Below, piece by piece: positions 21,609-28,445 of a DNA stretch of 40,353 nucleotides (position 1 is its first letter; every line of letters starts with the position of its first letter). The position numbers and the translations under genes were made by a program. Source of the stretch: Candidatus Woesearchaeota archaeon (GTDB lineage: Archaea; Nanobdellota; Nanobdellia; Woesearchaeales; WJKL01); assembly GCA_019322535.1 (NCBI GenBank), contig JAHWIM010000001.1, positions 1-40,353 on the forward strand, read 5' to 3'. The notes beneath the pieces are model-generated. The model was given only the letters and a program-made list of their open reading frames with translations. It was not told the DNA's origin and made no database searches.

Positions 21609-22874
21609 ATGACTAAGGTATTTATTAAAACATTTGGATGTAGTTTGAATCAATCTGATTCAGAAGTGATGGCTGGTTTGTTGAAAAAAGCTAATTTTGA
21701 AATAGTTAAGAATTCAAAAGAAGCTGATTTGATTATAATTAATAGCTGCACTGTAAAAAGACCAACTGAAAAGAGATTTTTCAAATATTTAGAAAAAGTT
21801 AAGGAGCTCGAAAAACCAATTATTATAGCTGGTTGTATTCCTCAGACTGATCCTGAAAAAGTTAGTGGTTATTCTTTAGTTGGAACTTCACAGATTAACA
21901 ATATAGTTGAAATAGTTGAGGAAACAATTAATGGTGGTTTGCTTGTTTCATTAACTGAAGAGAAAAATCAAAGACTTAATTTGCCAAAAATAAGAAAAAA
22001 TCCTGTTGTTGAGATTATTCCTATCAGTGAAGGTTGTTTAGGAGAACCATGTGCATATTGCAAAGTTAAATCTGCTAGAGGTGATTTAAAGTCTTATGCT
22101 AAAGAAGATGTTTTAAGGCAGATCAATCATGCTGTTAGAGAAGGAGTTAAAGAGATTTGGATAACTGCACAAGATACTGGTTGTTATGGGAAAGACATCA
22201 ATGAGTCTCTTCCAAGTTTATTAAAAGAAGTGATTAATATTCCAGGTGATTTTAAGATAAGATTGGGGATGGCAAATCCTAACCACATTTTAGAATTTTT
22301 AGATAAGCTAATTGAAGTTTACAAATCAGAAAAAATGTTTAAGTTCTTGCATGTTCCTGTTCAATCTGGAAATAATGATATATTAAAAGCAATGAGAAGA
22401 AAATATACTGTTGAAGAATTTAAGCACATAATTAAAAGATTTAGAAAAGCTATTCCTGATATCAGTATTGCAACTGATATTATTTGCGGTTTTCCAGGAG
22501 AAACTGAAGAACAATTTGATGATAGTTTGAAATTAATAAAAGAGATAAAACCTGATGTTTTGAATAGAAGCAGATTCTGGCCAAGACCAAAAACAGAAGC
22601 AGCTGATATGGAAGACCAGATTCATGGAAAAGAAACAAAAAGAAGATCTCAACTAATTACTTCAATTTTCCATAATATCTCAAGAATGAATAATGAAAGA
22701 TGGCTTGATTGGATAGGGGAAATTATAATTGATGAAAAAGGAAAAGATGGAACATTTATTGGAAGAAATTTTGCATACAAACCAGTTGTTGTCAGTGGTA
22801 AATTTAAGATAGGGGATAAAGTTAAAGTTATAGTTAGAAAAATAACTGCTCATTATTTAAGGGCAAATCAATGA
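21609..22874 (+). CDS. tRNA t6A37 methylthiotransferase (MtaB/CDKAL1-like)
   Basis: A radical-SAM enzyme predicted to convert t6A37 to ms2t6A37 in tRNA. The 421 residues show the UPF0004 domain (KTFGCSLNQSDSE, INSCTVKRPTEKR, IAGCIPQ with its three cysteines), the SAM domain starting ISEGCLGEPCAYCKVKSARG, then FLHVPVQSGNNDILKAMRR and DIICGFPGETEEQF, and a short C-terminal TRAM domain (EIIIDEKGKDGTFIGRN). The cluster motif reads C-x4-C-x2-C, one residue longer than the usual C-x3-C-x2-C, owing to the GEP insertion. The archaeal/eukaryotic subfamily fits best. Confidence 0.88.
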   Translation: MTKVFIKTFGCSLNQSDSEVMAGLLKKANFEIVKNSKEADLIIINSCTVKRPTEKRFFKYLEKVKELEKPIIIAGCIPQTDPEKVSGYSLVGTSQINNIVEIVEETINGGLLVSLTEEKNQRLNLPKIRKNPVVEIIPISEGCLGEPCAYCKVKSARGDLKSYAKEDVLRQINHAVREGVKEIWITAQDTGCYGKDINESLPSLLKEVINIPGDFKIRLGMANPNHILEFLDKLIEVYKSEKMFKFLHVPVQSGNNDILKAMRRKYTVEEFKHIIKRFRKAIPDISIATDIICGFPGETEEQFDDSLKLIKEIKPDVLNRSRFWPRPKTEAADMEDQIHGKETKRRSQLITSIFHNISRMNNERWLDWIGEIIIDEKGKDGTFIGRNFAYKPVVVSGKFKIGDKVKVIVRKITAHYLRANQ

Positions 22875-22942
22875 AAATCAAACAGATTTTCAAGGTATTG
22901 AAAACTTAAAGTTTTCAAGTATTGTAAATCTCTGATTTACAA
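22872..22942. terminator. Three consecutive perfect hairpins after the methylthiotransferase gene
   Basis: TGAAAATC-AAACA-GATTTTCA at 22872-22892 begins on the stop codon. TTGAAAAC-TTAAA-GTTTTCAA is at 22898-22918, and TTGTAAATC-TCT-GATTTACAA at 22922-22942. Stems are 8-9 bp and perfect. They lie before a CCTTTAAATAAAATATATAG promoter-like stretch for the next gene, so transcription termination or mRNA 3'-end formation is the natural reading. Confidence 0.55.
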
Positions 22943-22979
22943 ACCTTTAAATAAAATATATAGGTTTTTCATATAACAG

Positions 22980-23672
22980 ATGAAAGCAATAATACTAGCA
23001 GGAGGATTGGGGACAAGATTAAGACCATTAACAAACACAATTCCAAAGCCATTGTTGCTGATTAAAGGGAAGCCAATCATTGAGCATGCTATTACTAACT
23101 TAAAGAAGCATGGAATTTCTGATATAATTCTTTCAATTGGCTACAAAGCAGGTGAAATAAAAAAATATTTTGGAGATGGAATTAAATTTGGAGTAAATAT
23201 TTCTTATTCAATTGAAGAAGAACCATTAGGAACAGGAGGAGCAGTAAGATTTGCTGCTAAAGATATCAAAGAACATTTTATTCTTTTATGGGGGGACAAT
23301 TTAATGGATTTGGATGTTAGTAGACTAATTAATTCCCATAAAGAAAATAATGCAAAAATAACAATGACTTTAACACCAAGAGAAGATGTTGAGCATTTTG
23401 GTGTTGCAAAACTTGATGCTGAAAAAATATTACATTTTGTTGAAAAACCAAAAAGAGAAGAAGCTCCTTCTAATTTGATTAATGCAGGGGCTTTTGTAAT
23501 AAATCCTGATGCACTAAAAATATTACCAGAAGGAAAATCAAATATTGAAAGAGAATGTTTTGAATTATTAGCAAAACAAGGGGTTGTTTATGCTTACAAA
23601 CATCCAGGACAATGGTTTCCAACAGATACTTTAGAAAAATATAAAAAAGCTGATGAAGAGTTTAATCCTTAA
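22980..23672 (+). CDS. Sugar-1-phosphate nucleotidyltransferase
   Basis: Makes an NDP-sugar from a sugar-1-phosphate and NTP. The N-terminal signature AIILAGGLGTRLRPLTNTIPKPLL and the downstream GKPIIEHAI, LGTGGAVRFA, LLWGDNLMDLD and FVEKPKREE motifs place it in the GlmU/RfbA/mannose-1-phosphate guanylyltransferase superfamily. It is only 230 residues and has no C-terminal left-handed beta-helix acyltransferase domain. Next to a phosphomannomutase-type gene, mannose-1-P guanylyltransferase is the best guess, but thymidylyl or uridylyl activity cannot be excluded. The start lies a few bases after the promoter-like stretch. Confidence 0.85.
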   Translation: MKAIILAGGLGTRLRPLTNTIPKPLLLIKGKPIIEHAITNLKKHGISDIILSIGYKAGEIKKYFGDGIKFGVNISYSIEEEPLGTGGAVRFAAKDIKEHFILLWGDNLMDLDVSRLINSHKENNAKITMTLTPREDVEHFGVAKLDAEKILHFVEKPKREEAPSNLINAGAFVINPDALKILPEGKSNIERECFELLAKQGVVYAYKHPGQWFPTDTLEKYKKADEEFNP

Positions 23673-23680
23673 GAGGCAGC

Positions 23681-23727
23681 GTTAAAGACTTCGCTTTAAC
23701 TGGTCTTTTTTTGCTGCGCAAAAAAAG
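23681..23727 (+). promoter_or_regulatory. Two hairpins abutting the GTG start of the mutase gene
   Basis: GTTAAAG-ACTTCG-CTTTAAC (23681-23700) is followed by TGGTC and then a perfect 10-bp stem CTTTTTTTGC (23705-23714)/GCAAAAAAAG (23718-23727) with loop TGC. The T-run after the first hairpin is terminator-like. The 3' arm of the second ends exactly at the GTG codon and covers the AAGG ribosome binding site. An attenuator or translational block between the two sugar genes is possible. Confidence 0.4.
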
Positions 23728-25059
23728 GTGATTAAAATAGCTGGAATTTTCAAAGCGTATGACATAAGGGGAATTTTTCCTGATCAATTAAATGAAGATA
23801 TTGCTTACAATATTGGAAGAGCATTTGTAGTTTTCTTAGATGTTAAAGAAGTTTTAGTTGGAAGAGATGGAAGATTAAGTTCTCCACAATTATTTGAAGC
23901 ATTAGCGAAAGGTATAACTGATCAAGGAGCTAATGTTGTAGACATTGGTTTGTGTTCAACGCCTATGTTTTATTTTGCAGCAGCTAAAGCTAAATCATCA
24001 ATAATGGTTACTGCTTCTCATAATCCAAAAGAATACAATGGATTTAAGTTTTGCAGAGAAAATGCAATTCCTATTAGTTATGATACTGGTATAAAAGATG
24101 TTGAGGAAATAGTAATGAAAAAGGAATTTCCAGAAGCGGGTGAGAAAGGAAAAATAACTAAAAAAGATGTTATAGGGGATTTTATCAAACATAATATTAG
24201 TTTTGTAAAAACAGATAAAAAATTTAAGATTGTGGTTGACGCTGGAAATGGAATGGGTTCTTTTACATTCCCAAAAATCTTTGAAAAGCTTTCATTTGAA
24301 TTTATTCCCATGTATTGTGAAATGGATTTTAATTTTCCAAATCATGAAGCAAATCCTCTAAAATTTGAAACATTAAAAGATTTGCAGAAAAAGGTTGTTG
24401 AAGAAAAAGCAGACTTAGGACTTGCTTTAGATGGAGATGGGGACAGGTGTCTGCTTATTGATGAGAAAGGAAACATAATTTCTTGTGATTTAACAACTGC
24501 GCTGATTGGAAAGCAATTGTTAAAAACAAATCCAGGAGCTAGGATACTTTATGATTTAAGATCAAGCAAGATTGTTCCTGAATTTGTTGAAGCAAATGGT
24601 GGAAAAGCAACAATGTGTAGAGTTGGTCATTCTTTTATTAAAAAACAAATGAGGGATGAAGACGCACTATTTGCAGGAGAATTGTCAGGTCATTTTTATT
24701 ATAAAGATAGTTTTTTCACAGAAAGTAGCTTTGCAACATTAGCTATTACATTAAACATGCTGGCAGAAGAAAATAAGCAGTTATCAGAATTGATAGAGCC
24801 ATTAAAGAAATATTTCCAATCAGGAGAAATAAATTCAGAAGTAGATGACAAAGAAACTAAGATGAAAAAACTAGAAGAAAAATACAGCGATGCTGAGAAG
24901 ATATTGCATTTAGATGGTGTAAGTGTTTATTACAAAGATTGGTGGTTTAATGTAAGAGCATCAAACACAGAACCATTATTAAGATTAAATCTAGAAGCAG
25001 ACACTAAAGAACTGATGGAAGAAAAAAGAGATGAAATTCTTAAACTTATTAGAGATTAA
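23728..25059 (+). CDS. Phosphomannomutase/phosphoglucomutase
   Basis: Interconverts hexose-6-P and hexose-1-P. The 443 residues show all four family landmarks: FKAYDIRGIFP at the N terminus, the phosphoserine loop VTASHNPKEYNGFK, the metal loop ALDGDGDRCLLID, and the substrate loop FAGELSGHFYYKD; the C-terminal phosphate loop is VRASNTEPLLRLN. No ATG lies upstream, so the start is the GTG at 23728. It forms a unit with the nucleotidyltransferase gene and, with the isomerase at 18397, gives a complete route from fructose-6-P to an NDP-hexose, probably for glycan or glycoprotein synthesis. Confidence 0.93.
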   Translation: MIKIAGIFKAYDIRGIFPDQLNEDIAYNIGRAFVVFLDVKEVLVGRDGRLSSPQLFEALAKGITDQGANVVDIGLCSTPMFYFAAAKAKSSIMVTASHNPKEYNGFKFCRENAIPISYDTGIKDVEEIVMKKEFPEAGEKGKITKKDVIGDFIKHNISFVKTDKKFKIVVDAGNGMGSFTFPKIFEKLSFEFIPMYCEMDFNFPNHEANPLKFETLKDLQKKVVEEKADLGLALDGDGDRCLLIDEKGNIISCDLTTALIGKQLLKTNPGARILYDLRSSKIVPEFVEANGGKATMCRVGHSFIKKQMRDEDALFAGELSGHFYYKDSFFTESSFATLAITLNMLAEENKQLSELIEPLKKYFQSGEINSEVDDKETKMKKLEEKYSDAEKILHLDGVSVYYKDWWFNVRASNTEPLLRLNLEADTKELMEEKRDEILKLIRD

Positions 25060-25067
25060 TAAAAACA

Positions 25068-25075
25068 TTTATATA
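25068..25075 (+). promoter_or_regulatory. TATA box and leader for the lipoprotein pair
   Basis: TTTATATA about 50 nt upstream of the first ATG, with a GAGGTGA ribosome binding site at 25111-25117. This transcript therefore has a true leader, unlike many others in the window. Confidence 0.5.
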
Positions 25076-25124
25076 CCTTTTTCTATATGTTATGTTAAAT
25101 AATTATCAATGAGGTGAATCAATA

Positions 25125-25520
25125 ATGAAAAAAACAATTCTTGTGGTGATGTTAATAATAGTATTAGCTATAACTGGATGTAAGGCGCCAGAAGAAGTAT
25201 CTGAACAAGTAACAGAACCAACAACACAAGTCCAGGAAACAGCAAAAGAGCTTGTTTCAAATTTGAAATGTACAGATGGATCAATAACAGGAACACTAAC
25301 AAACACAGGCAGTGGATCTATTGATGTTTTAAAAGATGTGAAAGTGCTTCTTAGAGGAATGGCAGTTGCTCCTACATTGTTAGCATGTGAAAAATCAACA
25401 TTAGCAGCAGGAGAAAGCACTAAATGTTTAAAACTAAATGGTGTTTATCCTATCGCAGATACAAATAGAATTGTAATAAGAGTAACAGGCGACGAAATAA
25501 TCAAAGACGTAAAATGTTAG
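25125..25520 (+). CDS. Predicted lipoprotein, tandem paralogue 1
   Basis: A 131-residue exported protein. The N terminus MKKTILVVMLIIVLAITGC has a lipobox-like ITGC with Cys19, followed by a Glu/Thr/Gln-rich linker (about 20-48). A compact beta domain follows with Cys at LKC, LLACEK, STKC and the C-terminal KDVKC; these four are conserved in the next gene and probably form disulfides. The domain resembles small FxLYD/CARDB-type Ig folds, but I do not recognise it firmly. It is adjacent to a paralogue and about 1.3 kb from lspA. Modification by lipid is inferred from the lipobox only. Confidence 0.7.
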   Translation: MKKTILVVMLIIVLAITGCKAPEEVSEQVTEPTTQVQETAKELVSNLKCTDGSITGTLTNTGSGSIDVLKDVKVLLRGMAVAPTLLACEKSTLAAGESTKCLKLNGVYPIADTNRIVIRVTGDEIIKDVKC

Positions 25521-25528
25521 GTGATAAG

Positions 25529-25996
25529 ATGAGGAAATTAATACTTTTTTTATTTATTATTTTATTTTTAGTAGGGTGCAAGGCACCAGAAGAACCAACT
25601 GTTACAACACCAACAGAAACCTTACCAGAAGGGCCAATTGGAGAGGCATCTGAAGTTAGTGTACCTAGTGAGCCAACTAAAACTGTGACAATTTCTGCAA
25701 CAGGAGAGGCGCTTAGTCAAGTCAAATGTGTTGGAACTAAAATAGAGGGAATAGTTACAAATGTTGCTGATACACAAATAGATATAACTAAAGAAGCTAG
25801 TGCTGTAATACACGGTGTTCTTGTTGTACATCCTACATTAATGGAATGTGAAAAAACAATATTAGAGCCAGGAGAAAGTACTTATTGCGGTAGTCTAGCA
25901 GGAAAATATAAACTTGCAGAAGAAAATAGATTGATTTTTAGGATGACTGGTTTAGAAAAGGGGATAGCAAAGACTGTTGAGTGTCCTCAATCTTAA
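25529..25996 (+). CDS. Predicted lipoprotein, tandem paralogue 2
   Basis: A 155-residue protein with lipobox LVGC (Cys17) followed by KAPEE, the same five residues that follow Cys19 in the preceding gene. A longer Pro/Thr/Glu-rich linker precedes the same four-cysteine beta domain (QVKC, LMECEK, STYC, TVEC). An in-frame ATG at 25514 overlaps the previous gene, but the ATG at 25529 has AGGTGATAAG directly before it and gives a normal signal peptide, so it is preferred. Local duplication is the simplest origin of the pair. Confidence 0.7.
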   Translation: MRKLILFLFIILFLVGCKAPEEPTVTTPTETLPEGPIGEASEVSVPSEPTKTVTISATGEALSQVKCVGTKIEGIVTNVADTQIDITKEASAVIHGVLVVHPTLMECEKTILEPGESTYCGSLAGKYKLAEENRLIFRMTGLEKGIAKTVECPQS

Positions 25997-26021
25997 TTTC
26001 TTTTTCTTTTTTTAGTAATGC

Positions 26022-26029
26022 TTATAAAT
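26022..26029 (+). promoter_or_regulatory. TATA box for aIF1A
   Basis: TTATAAAT-type element centred about 25 nt upstream of the ATG at 26051. It lies downstream of an alternative in-frame ATG at 26018, which argues that translation starts at 26051 on a leaderless message. Confidence 0.6.
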
Positions 26030-26050
26030 AGACAAATATTTCTAGATTTT

Positions 26051-26392
26051 ATGAGCAAGAAAAAAGAAGAACTGGCAAAACAGCAAGCTCTTCAACAGCA
26101 GATTACTAGAATAAAGCTTCCTAGAAACAAACAATGTTTTGGCATAGTTGAGCAAAGACTAGGTGGAAGCAGAATGAAAGTTAAGTGCCTTGATGGAAAG
26201 ATGAGGATTTGCAGGATTCCTGGAAGGCTCAAGAGATCATTGTGGGTTAGAGAAGGAGATGTTGTAATAATTGAACCTTGGGAGCTAGGCGGAGATAAAA
26301 AAGGTGATATTATTTACAAATATACAAAAAGCCAGGTTTATTTTCTTAAGAAAAAAGGATATTTAAAAACTGAAGAATTTGAAGAATTTTAA
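26051..26392 (+). CDS. Translation initiation factor 1A
   Basis: aIF1A binds the A site of the small subunit and promotes scanning-free initiation complex assembly in archaea. The 113-residue product has a Lys/Gln-rich N terminus (MSKKKEELAKQQ). It then has the OB-fold with FGIVEQRLGGSRMKVKCLDGKMRICRIPGRLKR and WVREGDVVIIEPWELGGDKKGDIIYKY, and ends in an acidic EEFEEF tail. The start was moved 11 codons inside the longest frame because the TATA box lies between the two ATGs. Confidence 0.95.
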   Translation: MSKKKEELAKQQALQQQITRIKLPRNKQCFGIVEQRLGGSRMKVKCLDGKMRICRIPGRLKRSLWVREGDVVIIEPWELGGDKKGDIIYKYTKSQVYFLKKKGYLKTEEFEEF

Positions 26393-26441
26393 CTACTATA
26401 AAATAGAAATATTTAAATAAAGATTTTCTTTCTTTTATTGG

Positions 26442-26813
26442 ATGAAGGGAAACAGGGGGCTTTTTTTAATCTTTTTAGGAATCTTGTTTGTGCTGCTTCT
26501 AAGTATAGATTCTATTTTGTTTAGATTAAGCAGCAATCTTTTTAAAATTGAATTGATATTTTTTCTTTTCTTTTTGCTTTTTGGAGCATATTTATTGGTA
26601 AATTTATATTTAGAGAAAGAATTTGTCTACAGATATTTGTTCCTATTTTTTATTATAAATCTTATTAATATTTTTTATATTTATTTTTATAGATTTTATT
26701 TTAAAGAAATAGCACTGCCTGCTGTTATGTGTTTAATAGGATTATATATCTCTGCAGGCAAATTAAAAAAAGATAATGTAGAAGATATTGATGAATTTGA
26801 ATCAGTTGAGTGA
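26442..26813 (+). CDS. Small integral membrane protein, unknown
   Basis: A 123-residue protein with four predicted membrane helices (about 7-25, 32-52, 64-84 and 90-107), rich in Phe, Leu, Ile and Tyr. The C-terminal tail is acidic and cytoplasmic (KKDNVEDIDEFESVE). A TATTTAAAT box about 29 nt upstream supports the start. It ends one base before the convergent lspA gene. No family recognised. Confidence 0.6.
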   Translation: MKGNRGLFLIFLGILFVLLLSIDSILFRLSSNLFKIELIFFLFFLLFGAYLLVNLYLEKEFVYRYLFLFFIINLINIFYIYFYRFYFKEIALPAVMCLIGLYISAGKLKKDNVEDIDEFESVE

Positions 26814-27269
26814 TTATTTCTTTTTGATAAAATAGATTATTAATCCTAATACTCCTAATGTTATTGCAGAGTCTGCAATATTAAATGCAGGCCAGAATGT
26901 GAAGTCAATGAAGTCTATTACATAACCTAACTTGATTCTATCTATTAGATTTCCTATTACTCCTCCTGCTAATAAAGCTGTTGATATTTGCACGTATAGT
27001 AGTTTAGGGATTCTTTTATAAAGTTTAATTATGACAATAATCACTGCTATTGAAAATAAAATTAAAGGCAATGTTTCGCCTTGAAATAAAGAAAAAGCTG
27101 CTCCAAAATTATGGATATTAGTTATGTGCAGGAAATTACTAATCAAAGTTATTTGTCTTCCTGGCTCTAATCTTTTTACTATAAGATATTTTAATAATTG
27201 ATCTAAGACAATAATAATTATAGATGTAATAGAAACAGTTAGTGCTTTTTTATTTTTAATAGATTTCAT
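26814..27269 (-). CDS. lspA: Lipoprotein signal peptidase (LspA-like)
   Basis: A four-helix membrane aspartic protease that, in bacteria, cleaves the signal peptide before the lipid-modified cysteine. The 151 residues show all hallmark motifs: DQLLKYLI (23-30), NFGAAFSLF (54-62), GNLIDR with Asp110 and FNIADSAI with Asp133, the two catalytic aspartates. Length is typical. Canonical LspA is not a standard archaeal enzyme, so acquisition from bacteria is plausible. It overlaps the Pro-rich gene by 14 bases, and two lipobox proteins are encoded 0.8-1.7 kb away on the other strand. No lgt homologue is in the window. Confidence 0.92.
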   Translation of the reverse strand: MKSIKNKKALTVSITSIIIIVLDQLLKYLIVKRLEPGRQITLISNFLHITNIHNFGAAFSLFQGETLPLILFSIAVIIVIIKLYKRIPKLLYVQISTALLAGGVIGNLIDRIKLGYVIDFIDFTFWPAFNIADSAITLGVLGLIIYFIKKK

Positions 27270-27663
27270 GTTCGCTTGATTTTGCTAGCCTTTCTATATT
27301 TGCCAGTCTTTGGTTTATATTTTCAAGCATTGCTTTAACTGCATCAAGTTTTGCTGAAAGAAGTTCAATATCTCTACTTGGTGCAGGTTGTAGCATGGGT
27401 CTTGGAGGAGCTGATTGTTGTGGTGGTCCTGGCGGAGCACCAAATGCAGGACCTGTTGGTTCTTCTGGAATTTCAGTAGGAGTTGCTTTTGGAAATGCTG
27501 AAGGTTCTTCTGGAAATGCGCTTGGTTCTGAAGGTAATTCTTTTTCAAAAGGTGCTGGTTTCTCCATGCCTGGCATTGGTTTTTCTTCAGGCATAGGTCC
27601 TAGCCCTCCTAAATCAAATTCATCTTTTTTCTTCCAAAAAGCTAATTTATCAAGCATTCCCAT
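27256..27663 (-). CDS. Pro-rich protein with C-terminal coiled coil
   Basis: A 135-residue protein in three parts: a short basic N terminus (MLDKLAFWKKKDEF), a disordered Pro/Glu/Ala-rich middle (about 20-95, repeated EEPSAFP), and a C-terminal heptad helix (LLSAKLDAVKAMLENINQRL). The track-length start is a TTG at 27669; the ATG at 27663 has GAAGGTTG before it and is preferred. It overlaps both neighbours by 14 bases, so the three-gene set (membrane protein, this gene, lspA) is probably one unit. Function unknown; a membrane-associated scaffold is conceivable. Confidence 0.65.
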   Translation of the reverse strand: MGMLDKLAFWKKKDEFDLGGLGPMPEEKPMPGMEKPAPFEKELPSEPSAFPEEPSAFPKATPTEIPEEPTGPAFGAPPGPPQQSAPPRPMLQPAPSRDIELLSAKLDAVKAMLENINQRLANIERLAKSSEHEIY

Positions 27664-28402
27664 TTTCAACCTTCACAAATCTTTGCATAAATATTAAAGG
27701 TATTTTTTTAATTGTTCTGAAAAGCATTGTTTCTGGATAAATGAGGATATTATCTTTTTTATATTCTTTAAATAAAAATAAACGATCTTCTTGTGTTTTT
27801 GCACTAAACAAAGTTGCAAATAGTGCTCCCTTGAACTCAGCGTCTGAAGAAAACTGGCTTCTCATTTGGCTTTTAACTTCTCCAATAGCAGCAGTTGAAA
27901 TTCCCTGGCTTTGTGCATAATAACTTGCATAATCATCTATTGATGTTTGTGAATCAAGCAAATCAAAAACAAAGTTTTTTGAAAGTTGCTCTTCACCAAA
28001 TTCAATAGAAGTTATTTCATCAAATGTTTCTGATACGACTATAAAGAGTTTATAGTAATTTCCTTTTATGGGTTCTAAATCATCAGCTTCAAAAGATATT
28101 TGATATGAATTTAACTCAGCTGATGGAACAAAATTAGGCTGTTCTTCTTCTCCTAACACTCCTGAAAAGCCTGCTATTAAACCACCCTCTCTTTCCAACA
28201 AAAAGAGTTTTTCTGAAGTTGGAAAATTTGTTTTAAAATCTGCTACATCTTGATATAAAATTATCATAAAAACTAGCATAACAATTCCAAATAATGTTGA
28301 GATAAGAAAAATAGTTTTAAAAACACTTTTGAAGATTTTAAAAATAGCTAGAATAATAATCAAAACAACAATTATAGTTATTATTGAAGATATGTCCACC
28401 AT
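27650..28402 (-). CDS. Membrane protein with two N-terminal helices, unknown
   Basis: A 250-residue protein. Helices at about 5-22 and 29-50 form a hairpin (IITIIVVLIIILAIFKIF, then IFLISTLFGIVMLVFMIILY). A soluble domain follows with SYQISFEADDLEPIKGNYYKL and repeated acidic patches, then a C-terminal basic segment (LFRTIKKIPLIFMQRF). Its stop overlaps the Pro-rich gene, placing it first in the lspA-containing unit. I do not recognise the soluble domain; it looks like a lineage-specific envelope protein. Confidence 0.65.
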   Translation of the reverse strand: MVDISSIITIIVVLIIILAIFKIFKSVFKTIFLISTLFGIVMLVFMIILYQDVADFKTNFPTSEKLFLLEREGGLIAGFSGVLGEEEQPNFVPSAELNSYQISFEADDLEPIKGNYYKLFIVVSETFDEITSIEFGEEQLSKNFVFDLLDSQTSIDDYASYYAQSQGISTAAIGEVKSQMRSQFSSDAEFKGALFATLFSAKTQEDRLFLFKEYKKDNILIYPETMLFRTIKKIPLIFMQRFVKVENGNA

Positions 28403-28445
28403 CTTTTTGTTTAATTTAATTATTATTAATATATAAAGTTTGTTA

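Noticed and set aside
26018..26050. Longer aIF1A start at 26018
   Set aside because: The TATA box lies between this ATG and the one at 26051, so the upstream codon is probably not transcribed.
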